Shown in pieces: positions 51,271-60,017 of a stretch of 64,000 nucleotides of DNA; the stretch's first letter is position 1; each line of letters opens with the position of its first letter. This DNA is from Acidobacteriaceae bacterium (GTDB taxonomy: Bacteria; Acidobacteriota; Terriglobia; Terriglobales; Acidobacteriaceae), in NCBI GenBank assembly GCA_028283625.1, contig JAPWKG010000014.1, positions 1 through 64,000 on the forward strand. The letters run 5' to 3'. The notes under the pieces are model-generated. The model was not told the DNA's origin and searched no databases. It saw only the letters and a list, made by a program, of their open reading frames with translations. Made by a program: the position numbers and the translations under genes.

Positions 51271-52569
51271 ATGGGTAAATCGCATCAAGCAGGCTGGGTA
51301 TCGCTGCGCGGAAAGCAGTGGTTTGGCTACTTCCGTCAGACGGTCCTCGATCCTGATACAGGCGAGGAGCGAGTCAAGAAAGTCTGCGTCAAGCTCGCCC
51401 TCAAAACAAAAATGACCAAGCTCCAGGCGCGTGAAGCGCTACGGACCGAAGTCACCAAACGTACTGGTCAGAACCTCGGAGGACGGGTACTCAAGGATAG
51501 TTCCGTCACCTTCGAATGGTTTGTTCTCAACCGCTACTTTCCGCTACGCAAGGGAGATTGGCGGCCTGAGACGGCGAAAGAGAAGATGTCACAGATTCAG
51601 CTCGATCTCGTAAACCGGTTCGGAGCGTATCCGCTCGACTCGTTCGACAAGTTCACGTTGCAGACGCACCTGAACAGTCTGGCGGAGCGGTACTCGCAGG
51701 ATCGCGTGAAGCAAGCGAGATCGTATCTGAAATCGATCTTCGATGAAGCCATCGAGCAGGAGTACCTGACAAAAGATCCAAGCCGGAAGCTCCGCATTCC
51801 GAAGAACCTTCGGCCCAAGGATAAACAGGTGCTCAACTGGGAGCAGCTTTGGTTGATCCTGGCGAACGCAGGCAGGCGAGATCGTCTGCTTCTCATGCTC
51901 GATATGACGGAGGCGCTTCGCCCAAGCGAGTTATTCGCGCTTCGGTGGAGATCCTTTGATGACCAGAACACACTGACCCTGACCGAAACGGTCTACCGCC
52001 GCACGCTTCGGCCCTTCGGCAAGACTCCTGGCAGCCTCACCAAGGTTCACCTGCCCGATGGTCTTGCCGACGAACTGTTGCGTTGGAAGATGGAGTGCAA
52101 GAAGACGTCCTGCAAGAGCGTCCTTTGCACGAAGCCGGAGCACCGAAGGGCTTCTCCGGACGAGTTCATCTTTCAGAATGCCGACGGCGGCTTCATGGAT
52201 GCGGACAACTACCGCTTCCGGGTACTGAAGCCATTGGCAGAGTCGTTGGGTGTTCCGAAGCTGAACTTTCAGGTCATGCGACGGACGATGGCGACGCAGG
52301 CGCAGAAGATGGGATCGGTCAAAGATATCCAGGCGCACCTTCGGCACTCGCGGCCCGACACCACGGCGCACGAGTACATGCAGGAGTTGCCCGAGAGCGT
52401 ACAAACGATGGTCGGATCGGTGTACGCCATGCTGATGAAAGGAGGAGAGAACCAGTCTTCCGACGATTTGCCACAAAAAGCCGCAAATGCCTCGACCGTC
52501 ACACCGCCTAAGTTGTTGAAAGGATTGGTGGGCACAGCAGGATTCGAACCTACGACTTCCACCGTGTGA
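51271..52569 (+). CDS. int: Tyrosine recombinase (ICE integrase)
   Basis: 432 residues. Arm/core-binding region (about 60-200), then the catalytic domain with R217 (ALRPSELFALRW), R337/R338 (MRRTMATQ), H359 (LRHSRPDTTAH) and nucleophile Y369 (EYMQ). The last residues read GTAGFEPTTSTV, the antisense translation of a tRNA 3' end, because the gene runs 44 bp into tRNA-Val. This makes the tRNA the attachment site and fixes the element to the left of it. Confidence 0.93.
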   Translation: MGKSHQAGWVSLRGKQWFGYFRQTVLDPDTGEERVKKVCVKLALKTKMTKLQAREALRTEVTKRTGQNLGGRVLKDSSVTFEWFVLNRYFPLRKGDWRPETAKEKMSQIQLDLVNRFGAYPLDSFDKFTLQTHLNSLAERYSQDRVKQARSYLKSIFDEAIEQEYLTKDPSRKLRIPKNLRPKDKQVLNWEQLWLILANAGRRDRLLLMLDMTEALRPSELFALRWRSFDDQNTLTLTETVYRRTLRPFGKTPGSLTKVHLPDGLADELLRWKMECKKTSCKSVLCTKPEHRRASPDEFIFQNADGGFMDADNYRFRVLKPLAESLGVPKLNFQVMRRTMATQAQKMGSVKDIQAHLRHSRPDTTAHEYMQELPESVQTMVGSVYAMLMKGGENQSSDDLPQKAANASTVTPPKLLKGLVGTAGFEPTTSTV

Positions 52570-52600
52570 AGGTGGCACTCTACCGCTGAGTTATGCGCCC
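52526..52600 (-). tRNA. tRNA-Val(CAC)
   Basis: Minus strand, GGGCGCA acceptor, D-arm ACTCAGCGGTAGAGT, anticodon loop TTCACAC between CCACC/GGTGG stem (anticodon CAC), T-arm with GGTTCGAATCC, and encoded CCA. Its 3' half overlaps the integrase gene and is the likely attL/attR core. Confidence 0.95.
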
Positions 52601-52826
52601 TAAGCTTTTCTCAGAAAAAGCTTGAGTATGAAAACACCTACCGCGCTTTCAACTCCCTGAGTATATCACTGCTCAAAAGCAGGGGGTTTGAGTTCCATCT
52701 CTCCCCGCTTCAGAACAACATTCAGACTCTCACACCTGCTTTGGCCTAACGTGCGGAGCAGAGGACAGCCTCTGCTCCGCGAACGACTCTCGATCTCATC
52801 CAGTGCCAACCATGCTCGCCTTGCCA

Positions 52827-53147
52827 CTAAAAAAGAACAGGACCAGTCGGCGTAAGACGAGAAAGCGGAAACTTCATTGCCGCAAGCAGCAGCAGCGAGA
52901 GCACAAGAGCCAGCACGGGCAGCGCTCCGCTCGATCTCAACGTTCTGCGCAACGCATGGACCAGCAGGAGTAAAACAAAAACCACCAGCAATAGCACTAC
53001 ACCATCCCAAACAAAAAGGCTCTGCCCGTTGCTGTACACCATCGTCCACATCGGCAATTTATTCAAAGCTGCCAGAATCGCTCCAGCTATATAACCTGCA
53101 AAAAGCAGGATCATTTGCAGTACAACAATCATTACTTTTTTAAACAC
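52827..53147 (-). CDS. Small membrane protein
   Basis: 106 residues with three hydrophobic segments (MIVVLQMILLFAGYIAGAILAAL; LFVWDGVVLLLVVFVLLLLVHAL; LPVLALVLSLLLLAAMKF). The family is not recognised. It is the first gene of the chromosome-like region after the tRNA, leftward, and lies 47 bp from the deaminase gene on the same strand. Confidence 0.7.
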   Translation of the reverse strand: MFKKVMIVVLQMILLFAGYIAGAILAALNKLPMWTMVYSNGQSLFVWDGVVLLLVVFVLLLLVHALRRTLRSSGALPVLALVLSLLLLAAMKFPLSRLTPTGPVLF

Positions 53148-53193
53148 GGAACAACCTCCGTAAAACGCCGATCGGTAAACATCAGCAACAAGT

Positions 53194-54825
53194 TTAGAGC
53201 CTTGAGGCCGTTAGCTTATCTTCAAAGTTTGCCAGGCGCTGTTCCAACTCCCACTCCTCGGCAGCCTTCTTGTTTTCCTGCAGAAATTTCCGACAGCTTT
53301 CCGCCGGTTCGCTTTTGGCAGTGATCGCCGCAGCACACGTATTTATCCGTTGCGTGTACTGCCCCTTAGCGCGCCACAAGCTCTCACCCGGTAGAAAGCT
53401 GAACTCCAACGCGGATCGAGCAGACTGCTTTAGATCCAGATACCCAAGCCCCTGCTCTTCCACTGCGCGCACGTACTCGTGCGTCAAGTCAATTCGGCTT
53501 ACGCCCTCATCATCCGTAGAGAGAGTAAAGGGAACATGCGCTTTGCGATACGCCGCTAAAGGGTGGTCGCTTCCTTTAATCCCCAGAATCACGTCGTTGG
53601 ACGTCAGGTTGATCTCAACTGCGACGTGCTTTTCCGCCATATCCTTCAACAGCCCTGCAGAATCTTTTTCATAGAGCACGTCGACGCCATGGCCAATTCT
53701 CTCTGCATGTGCAAGCTCAACTGCTTCACGGATATGAAACGTCAGCCCATCAGGCGGCACAAGCCCTGGCGCGACCTCGCCCGCGTGCAGCGCAATATGC
53801 ACCTTCGGATAGACGGAGTGCAGATACTCCAGCATCTGCATCTGCAGGTGGTAGTCCCGCATCGAGAGGTAACCATCTTCCGGCATCACAAAATTGATTC
53901 CCACAAAACGCGGGTCAGCCGATGCCGTCTCAAAACCCAATAGGGTTTGCGCAAACACCTGTTGCGGAGCAAACCCGCGCAACACCTGATAGAGATAGCG
54001 CGTGGAGACATCACAACCAGCAGAGCGCTCGGAGCCGGCAGTTTCCTTGCAGCGCTCTATCTCATTCCGCTGTTGCTCCATCGCATCAAGCGCCCGAGAG
54101 TCGTCTGCAACCTCCTGCCGCAGACCGCCTTTCAGCAGCGCATCACGTAACTGCGCCAACTGCTCATGAGTTACAGAGTGTTCCGCCCCCTCAGGCCAGC
54201 CCAGCTTATAGCCGAGCGTAGCGGCCTTGATGAATGGAGGAGTATGCATGATCTCCAGATACTGCTCGTTCTGCGCAGCCGCACGCGTTGCAACTTCATC
54301 CAGCCATTCACCACCAACCCCCTGCACGCTTCCAAAACGTTCGAAGGTTGCGAAGAACTGATCATGGCCGTTAATGCCCTGCGTAGGGACAAAAGAACGC
54401 ATGGAGAAACTATCGACCAAATCGTCATACAAAGGCTGCCGCTTGAAGGCATCCGATGCGGGCACCTGCCCAGTTGCGCAACCCGTTGCGGACGGCTTTA
54501 CAAAACGCACCGCGCCTTGCCCCACCGGAACGGCTGGAGAGCCAGCATCGACCGAGGCGACACAGAGCCCCAGCTTCGCCCCCTCCGCGATGAACGTCTC
54601 GGCATACACGGCGCCAGATAGATGCATGTGCAGCTCTCCACCCTTCGGCATCGTCTTCAGCAACGCGTACAGTTCCGGCTCACCAGCCTTGCGCGCCGCC
54701 TCCACCGCGACAACAGCCTGCAACTCTGCAGAGGAGGGTCGGCCCTGAGCCACTGCATCTGTCGTTAGACCAGCACACACAGCTACCGCTTGCGCTGCCA
54801 CCATCACCGCACACGAGATCTTCAT
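53194..54825 (-). CDS. Secreted adenosine deaminase-like protein
   Basis: 543 residues from the ATG at 54825, which gives a signal peptide (CAVMVAAQAVAVCAG). Metal-site motifs of the adenosine deaminase family are visible: HMHLSGA, IALHAGEVAPG, VEINLTSNDVIL and LSTDDEGVSRIDLTHEY. The length matches the extracellular (ADGF-like) branch. It would deaminate adenosine or a related nucleoside outside the cytoplasm for purine salvage. The branch-specific substrate is not determined. Confidence 0.88.
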   Translation of the reverse strand: MKISCAVMVAAQAVAVCAGLTTDAVAQGRPSSAELQAVVAVEAARKAGEPELYALLKTMPKGGELHMHLSGAVYAETFIAEGAKLGLCVASVDAGSPAVPVGQGAVRFVKPSATGCATGQVPASDAFKRQPLYDDLVDSFSMRSFVPTQGINGHDQFFATFERFGSVQGVGGEWLDEVATRAAAQNEQYLEIMHTPPFIKAATLGYKLGWPEGAEHSVTHEQLAQLRDALLKGGLRQEVADDSRALDAMEQQRNEIERCKETAGSERSAGCDVSTRYLYQVLRGFAPQQVFAQTLLGFETASADPRFVGINFVMPEDGYLSMRDYHLQMQMLEYLHSVYPKVHIALHAGEVAPGLVPPDGLTFHIREAVELAHAERIGHGVDVLYEKDSAGLLKDMAEKHVAVEINLTSNDVILGIKGSDHPLAAYRKAHVPFTLSTDDEGVSRIDLTHEYVRAVEEQGLGYLDLKQSARSALEFSFLPGESLWRAKGQYTQRINTCAAAITAKSEPAESCRKFLQENKKAAEEWELEQRLANFEDKLTASRL

Positions 54826-54915
54826 CGTCCGTTTTTCCTCAAAAGGGTTTGGTGTCCAGCATACGCCCGCTCTTCCCTTCAACGAAGCAACAAGCGCACA
54901 GCAGCTCCAATAGCG

Positions 54916-54946
54916 TGGTTTTCGTGGCTTTCACGAGAACCACGAC
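54916..54946. repeat. Long hairpin upstream of tRNA-Phe
   Basis: CGTGGTTTTCGTG (54916-54928) and CACGAGAACCACG (54934-54946) form a 13-bp stem with one T/G (U·G in RNA) pair around GCTTT. It lies between the deaminase start and tRNA-Phe; role unknown. Confidence 0.55.
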
Positions 54947-55114
54947 GCCCATTTGGAGAAGTGCCAAAGGTTCGCTATACTATTCAAGTCGTTCTCGAAC
55001 AGGCGCAGGCTACTCAGCCTCGCGGCCGATTCCCTCCTCACAGGCAGGCGAAAGACTCGGAAACGCAGCAGCTTCGGGCGCTCTTGGCAGCCCTGTGGCG
55101 GTTTCTCATGCCAA

Positions 55115-55189
55115 GGCCAGATAGCTCAGTGGTAGAGCGCGGCCCTGAAAAGGCCGGCGTCGGCGGTTCGATCCCGTCTCTGGCCACCA
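55115..55189 (+). tRNA. tRNA-Phe(GAA)
   Basis: GGCCAGA acceptor, D-arm TAGCTCAGTGGTAGAGC, anticodon loop CTGAAAA between CGGCC/GGCCG (anticodon GAA), T-arm with GGTTCGATCC, and encoded CCA at 55187-55189. Confidence 0.95.
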
Positions 55190-55285
55190 CTCCAACTCCC
55201 AAGAAAACAAACTGATTCAAGCCACGCCTCTATCGGCTTGGGTGAGGTTGCGTTGTCTTCTCAAGACACCACTAGACTCTACGAC

Positions 55286-56950
55286 CTAGACTCTACGAAC
55301 GGCCCGTTGGCTCAGATAACGGTGAAGATCTGCTACCACCGCAGAACCTTCTCCCACTCCTGAAGCGACTCTCTTGATACTGCCTGAGCGCACATCTCCA
55401 ACTGCGAAAATACCGGGCTTAGAAGTCCGGTATGCCCCCGTAAGGCCGTCCTCGTCCCGGTGTCCCGTACGGACGAACCCGTGCTCGTCGAGTTCCACAC
55501 AATCTCCAAGCCAGTTTGTGCAAGGATCTGCGCCAATCATTACGAAGACATGCGATGCCTCAATGCTTGCCTCCTCTCCGCTACGATGATCCGTCCAGGC
55601 GACCTTTTCCAGATGAGGCTCGCCCTCCAGCTTCGAGATCTCGGAACATACGTGAAGCGTAATCCTCTTGCTCGAACTGATCCGCTGCACCAGATACTCC
55701 GACATGGTCGCCGCAAGCTCAGGGCCGCGAATCAGCATGTGCACGTGCTTGGCAAATCCAGAGAGATACACAGCAGCTTGCCCAGCGGAGTTCCCTCCTC
55801 CCACGACAAGAACGTTCTCCTCTGAACAAAGACGCGCTTCGATCGCGGTTGCCGAGTAATGGAGCCCGTACATCTCATACTGGGCACAGTTCGGGACATT
55901 GAGCTTGCGATAGTGAGCACCGGTCGCAATCACGATCGTAGAGGCACGAACAACCGTCCTGTCTTCCAGGACCAAATGCATCGGTCGTTCAGCACATTCA
56001 ATACTTGCAACGTTTCTTGACACCGATAAGCGGGCGCCAAACTTCTGCGCCTGCGTTTGAGCTCGCGAAGCCAGATCCAGCCCCGAAATGCCTGAAGGAA
56101 AACCAAGATAGTTTTCGATGCGTGAACTTGTTCCCGCCTGTCCACCAGGAGCGTTGCCTTCAATCACGATCGTCTTCAATCCTTCAGAAGCAGCATAGAC
56201 CGCAGCAGCCAATCCAGAAGGACCAGCCCCGACTACCGCAACATCAAAGACTTCGTCCTGCAAGGTGCTTTCCGCAATCCCTAATACATCCGCAAGAAAG
56301 GGAATCTCCGGATTGCGATAGACGTTCGACGCTGCGACGACGACCGGCAAATCCGATGCAGCCAGATGAAAGCCATCCAAAAACTCACGAGCCGTGAGAT
56401 CCGTATCAGTATCGATCAAGCGATAAGGATAGCCATTGCGTGTAAGAAACTCCTGAATCCTCAGCGTAGCTCCTGAACGCCCAGCCCCTGCCACAGTGAC
56501 CCCCACCTGTGCATGTTGCACCAGACCGAGCCGGCGTAGAATGGCGGCGCGCATAATGATATTGGCAATATCCACCTCTGCGGCAACGTACTCCTGAAAA
56601 CGTGCTCGTGAGATCCGAAGCACCTCAGTATCCGTTGCGGCCCTTGCGGTGACCAATGCCTCACGATGGCTAAAGAGATCCAGCTCCCCGGTAAACTCAC
56701 CGGCGTGGTGAATGGTAATGACCGCTTCTTCTCCCTGCGGGCTGACACCGGCAATCAGAACACTGCCCCGCAAAACGATGAGGAAGTCCACGCCTCTGGT
56801 CCCACGAGCATAGATCGTTTCCCCTGCGTTGTAGACCTCAATCTGTCCATAGCTCAAACTGCGATCGACCTGCGCTTGGGTCAGCGTGGGAAATACAAGA
56901 TCGCGGTTGCTATACGCATCATCCTCTGGCAACAGATCGGGTTTAGTCAT
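55286..56950 (-). CDS. Crp-like cyclic-nucleotide domain fused to thioredoxin-reductase-like flavoprotein
   Basis: 554 residues from the ATG at 56950. N-terminal cNMP-binding/CAP_ED domain (about 35-145), a short redox-type middle (GRSGATLRIQEFLTRNGYPYRLIDTDTD) resembling a thioredoxin/glutaredoxin fold, and a pyridine-nucleotide/FAD reductase (DVAVVGAGPSGLAAAVYAASEG; VLVVGGGNSAGQAAVYLS; GIFAVGDVRSGSIKRVASGVGEG). The place of the redox CxxC in thioredoxin reductases reads YSATAIEA, so the Cys pair is missing and the enzyme probably uses another acceptor or the middle domain. Such fusions are known in soil bacteria; the physiological substrate is unknown. Confidence 0.85.
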   Translation of the reverse strand: MTKPDLLPEDDAYSNRDLVFPTLTQAQVDRSLSYGQIEVYNAGETIYARGTRGVDFLIVLRGSVLIAGVSPQGEEAVITIHHAGEFTGELDLFSHREALVTARAATDTEVLRISRARFQEYVAAEVDIANIIMRAAILRRLGLVQHAQVGVTVAGAGRSGATLRIQEFLTRNGYPYRLIDTDTDLTAREFLDGFHLAASDLPVVVAASNVYRNPEIPFLADVLGIAESTLQDEVFDVAVVGAGPSGLAAAVYAASEGLKTIVIEGNAPGGQAGTSSRIENYLGFPSGISGLDLASRAQTQAQKFGARLSVSRNVASIECAERPMHLVLEDRTVVRASTIVIATGAHYRKLNVPNCAQYEMYGLHYSATAIEARLCSEENVLVVGGGNSAGQAAVYLSGFAKHVHMLIRGPELAATMSEYLVQRISSSKRITLHVCSEISKLEGEPHLEKVAWTDHRSGEEASIEASHVFVMIGADPCTNWLGDCVELDEHGFVRTGHRDEDGLTGAYRTSKPGIFAVGDVRSGSIKRVASGVGEGSAVVADLHRYLSQRAVRRV

Positions 56951-57477
56951 AAGAAGGAGCCTCACAAATATTTGAGGAAAGATCAGCGTAGTTCTTCACT
57001 CACTGCCCAACAGTTTTACAACAAACGGACCCATCGCCTTCCCTCAAACGGGCACAAAGCACCCTACCCGTTGGGGTGAGCTCTTTCCGCTCAAAAACGA
57101 TGCCGTAGAGGATGGTCGATCACAGCATTTGCGCACACAGGACGTCTCGAACCAAATGCGCCCTTACAACGATCCAACTCGCCCAGGCCCAAGGGTGCGA
57201 GTAATGTGGCCAAACGAGGTAGAGCAAGAATCCATGCCCGGCGTCGTAAACTTTGCCCCATTAAGGACGTTACGAAACTGCAAACGTTGAATGGAAACAC
57301 CTCCGCGAACATCGATAACTCGTCAGCGTACAGGTCATCAACAATCGTTACAGTGCAACGCCACAAACGATCCAGCTCGATGCCAACAGCAGTGGTCAAC
57401 AATCCAGCCATGGCTTACGCCAGGAGCCAACTCTGCCTTGCATCGGGTACTCTCTTCCTGAAGAGGAGAGTACCTGC
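56951..57477. other. Gene-free region before the carboxylesterase, with RBS hairpin
   Basis: 527 bp with no convincing gene on either strand. Near its right end a hairpin (57446-57474) includes the ribosome-binding site of the esterase. It probably also contains the promoters of both flanking divergent genes. Confidence 0.6.
57446..57474 (+). promoter_or_regulatory. Hairpin covering the esterase ribosome-binding site
   Basis: GGTACTCTC (57446-57454) pairs with GAGAGTACC (57466-57474) and encloses an 11-base loop holding GAGG. The ribosome-binding purines AGAGGAGAG lie partly in the right arm, 3 bases before the ATG at 57478, so folding would hide them. It could be an RNA thermometer-like or protein-controlled switch, or an operator; nothing here proves it. 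Confidence 0.45.
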
Positions 57478-58998
57478 ATGCCCTTACTAAGCCGCCGGCG
57501 TTTTCTTGCCCAAACCGCATTCGCGTCTTTGGCCGCCACACACGCCTTCGCCTCATCAAGCGATACCGTCGACGTAACGACTTCTCTAGGCGTTGTACGC
57601 GGAGAAAAGCTCACAGGCTTCAACCTCTTTCGCGGAGTTCCCTTCGCACAACCGCCCGTAGGCCCTCTCCGTTTTCGTCCTCCACAACCTGCGCTGCCCT
57701 GGCCGGGTATTCGTGAAGCAACTGGCTTTGCCCCAGCCCCCTCGCAACACAAAGAGGTGGTCCCACAAAGTGAAGACTGTCTTTATCTCAACATCTGGAC
57801 CCCCTCCACTCCTGGACCTCATCCTGTTTTCGTCTGGATACATGGTGGTGGATACATCAGTGGCCAATCCTCTGATCCCGTAGCCGACGGCAGCCACTTC
57901 GCACGCTCCGGCATCGTATGCGTCACCGTCGCATACAGGCTCGGCGTCTTCGGCTTCCTGGACTGGTCGCCTCTTCTGGGAGAAGAGTATGCAGGATCGG
58001 CCAACAATGCATTACGTGATCTCATTCTCTCGTTGCAATGGGTGCAGGATCACATTGCAGACTTCGGGGGAGATCCTCACGCGGTCACCATCGGAGGAGA
58101 GTCAGCGGGAGCAAAGCTCGCCGACATCCTCATGGGAATTCCCTCGGCGGCTCCACTCTTTCAGCAGGTTGTCAGCGAAAGCGGAGGCGCAGAGCGGCTC
58201 TGGAGTAAGGAGCAATCACTCGCTGTCGGAGAAGGATGGCGCGACGCCTGCAAACAAGCGTTCCCCAACTCTGCCGCAGATGCAGCTCAGGCTCCTGCCG
58301 CAGAGATCATTCGTATCCAAGAGCACTTCGAGCAAAACTGGCCCGTTCACATTCCATTGCGTCCTGCCGTCGATGACCTTCTCATCAAGCAATGGCCGTT
58401 GCAAATGATCCGCGCCGGGAACAGCCGCGCAAAGCGCTTGCTGCTTGGAACGAACCTCGATGAGAGCTCCCTCTTCCTTGGTCCGCATCCGCAACACGCG
58501 CCTACCGCACATGATCTCGGCAACCTCACCCTGCAGCAGTACGAGCCAATCGCCGCGCATTATCCGGAGCTCTATAAGCAGCTGAATGTCGAGCAGCAGC
58601 GCATTCGCGCGGTTACCGCAGAAGAATACTGGGTGCCATCCTTGCGTGTCGCCGATGCTCACGCAAGCGCGGAAGGCGAAGCGTACGTCTATCGTTTTGA
58701 CCACCCCGCAGCCTCTGGCCCGATCGCGCACTACGCCTTCCACGCCTTCGAACTAGGCTTTGTCTGGGACAAGCTCCCACCGAACATGACGACAGAAGAA
58801 ATCGCGCTTGCGCTTTCAATGCATGCCGCCTGGGTTAGCTTCATTCAGGGCAAAACACCCTCCGGCCCTCATCTGCCCCCCTGGCCGCGCTACACAACGG
58901 CGACCCGAGAAACCATGATCTTCAACGAGATCAGCCGGATGGAAAGCGCTCCACACATCGCCGAATATCACCTCTGGGATGGCCTATTGGAGCACTAA
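57478..58998 (+). CDS. Tat-exported type B carboxylesterase
   Basis: 506 residues. The N-terminus SRRRFLAQTAFASLAATHAFA is a Tat signal (RR motif). The esterase fold has FRGVPFAQPPVG, SEDCLYLNIW, the oxyanion HGGGYI, GESAG with nucleophile S209, GTNLDES with E329, and the His in FHAFELGF (H422), giving a complete Ser-Glu-His triad. It hydrolyses ester bonds in the periplasm. It overlaps the ribokinase gene by 4 bp on the opposite strand. Confidence 0.92.
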   Translation: MPLLSRRRFLAQTAFASLAATHAFASSSDTVDVTTSLGVVRGEKLTGFNLFRGVPFAQPPVGPLRFRPPQPALPWPGIREATGFAPAPSQHKEVVPQSEDCLYLNIWTPSTPGPHPVFVWIHGGGYISGQSSDPVADGSHFARSGIVCVTVAYRLGVFGFLDWSPLLGEEYAGSANNALRDLILSLQWVQDHIADFGGDPHAVTIGGESAGAKLADILMGIPSAAPLFQQVVSESGGAERLWSKEQSLAVGEGWRDACKQAFPNSAADAAQAPAAEIIRIQEHFEQNWPVHIPLRPAVDDLLIKQWPLQMIRAGNSRAKRLLLGTNLDESSLFLGPHPQHAPTAHDLGNLTLQQYEPIAAHYPELYKQLNVEQQRIRAVTAEEYWVPSLRVADAHASAEGEAYVYRFDHPAASGPIAHYAFHAFELGFVWDKLPPNMTTEEIALALSMHAAWVSFIQGKTPSGPHLPPWPRYTTATRETMIFNEISRMESAPHIAEYHLWDGLLEH

Positions 58999-59924
58999 CG
59001 CTCCAATAGCGCCAGCACCTCAGACAACACCGGCATAGAAGGCTGCGCACCTGCGCGTGTTACGGATACAGCCGCAACCGCGCAGGCAAATCGCGCGGCC
59101 TCTACCGGCTCCATGCCCTGCATCAGCGCATAAGCGAACCCACCGTTGAAGGCGTCGCCCGCTGCGGTGCTATCCACGGCCTGAACCCGGAAAGGCTTCA
59201 CAAACTGCGGTCTGACGTCTGCCCCGGCAAGGTAAACACCCTTCTCTCCCAACTTGAGAATCACATTTCTTACACCGCTGGCTAAAAGCTTTTCCGCGGC
59301 CGCCTCTGCCCCAGAAGCTGCGTCCTCTACTCCAAGGTGACGCAACAAAATCGCCGTCTCCGTTTCGTTAGGCGTCAGCCACGTAACTGTTCGCAGTATG
59401 GCGGGCGATAAAGCCTGCGCAGGTGCCGGGTCCAGCACGAAGGGAATCCCAAACTCGGCAGCCAGAGCACCCAGTCGCTCCACCGTTTCCAGCGGCACTT
59501 CAAGCTGCGCCAGCAGCACGCTGGCATCCCGCAAGAGCGCGCGATGTATCTCCAAAGCTTCGGGAGTCAAGCCATGGTTGGCCCCCGGAATGACAACGAT
59601 CGAATTATGTCCCTGCGGCGTTACCAGGATCACAGCGGTGCCTGACGCTCCAGCGACCTCCAACACCGCGTGCATGTCGACCTGCGCAGCCCCCAGAGCC
59701 TCACGCAACTGCTGCGCGAAGCCATCCTGCCCGAGCCGTCCGACCATGCTTACCGAGCCTCCCAGACGAGCCGCGGCAACCGCCTGGTTAGCACCCTTGC
59801 CTCCGGGGTAGGTGGCAAAGTTGCCGCCAAGCATCGTCTCCCCTTCCGCAGGCATGCGCGGAACCGAGGCAACCAGATCCAGATTCAAACTGCCAACCAC
59901 GACGATCTTTCCGCCTGTTTCCAT
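58995..59924 (-). CDS. rbsK: Ribokinase (PfkB family)
   Basis: 309 residues. Motifs: VVGSLNLDLVASVPRMPAEGET near the start, GGKGANQAVAAARLGG, then STAAGDAFNGGFAYAL with the catalytic Asp, and the anion-hole Gly residues before it. It phosphorylates ribose for entry into the pentose phosphate pathway. Next to a secreted adenosine deaminase-like gene only by distance (4 kb), so a shared nucleoside-salvage role is speculative. The very short convergent overlap with the esterase is notable. Confidence 0.93.
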   Translation of the reverse strand: METGGKIVVVGSLNLDLVASVPRMPAEGETMLGGNFATYPGGKGANQAVAAARLGGSVSMVGRLGQDGFAQQLREALGAAQVDMHAVLEVAGASGTAVILVTPQGHNSIVVIPGANHGLTPEALEIHRALLRDASVLLAQLEVPLETVERLGALAAEFGIPFVLDPAPAQALSPAILRTVTWLTPNETETAILLRHLGVEDAASGAEAAAEKLLASGVRNVILKLGEKGVYLAGADVRPQFVKPFRVQAVDSTAAGDAFNGGFAYALMQGMEPVEAARFACAVAAVSVTRAGAQPSMPVLSEVLALLER

Positions 59925-60017
59925 CCCCGTCCCCGCTTCCTTCCTTCCAGCACATCGCGTCGATTACAGAACGGTAACACCCCGCGAACGGTCTAGAATC
60001 GCTTTGTGACCCCCGCC

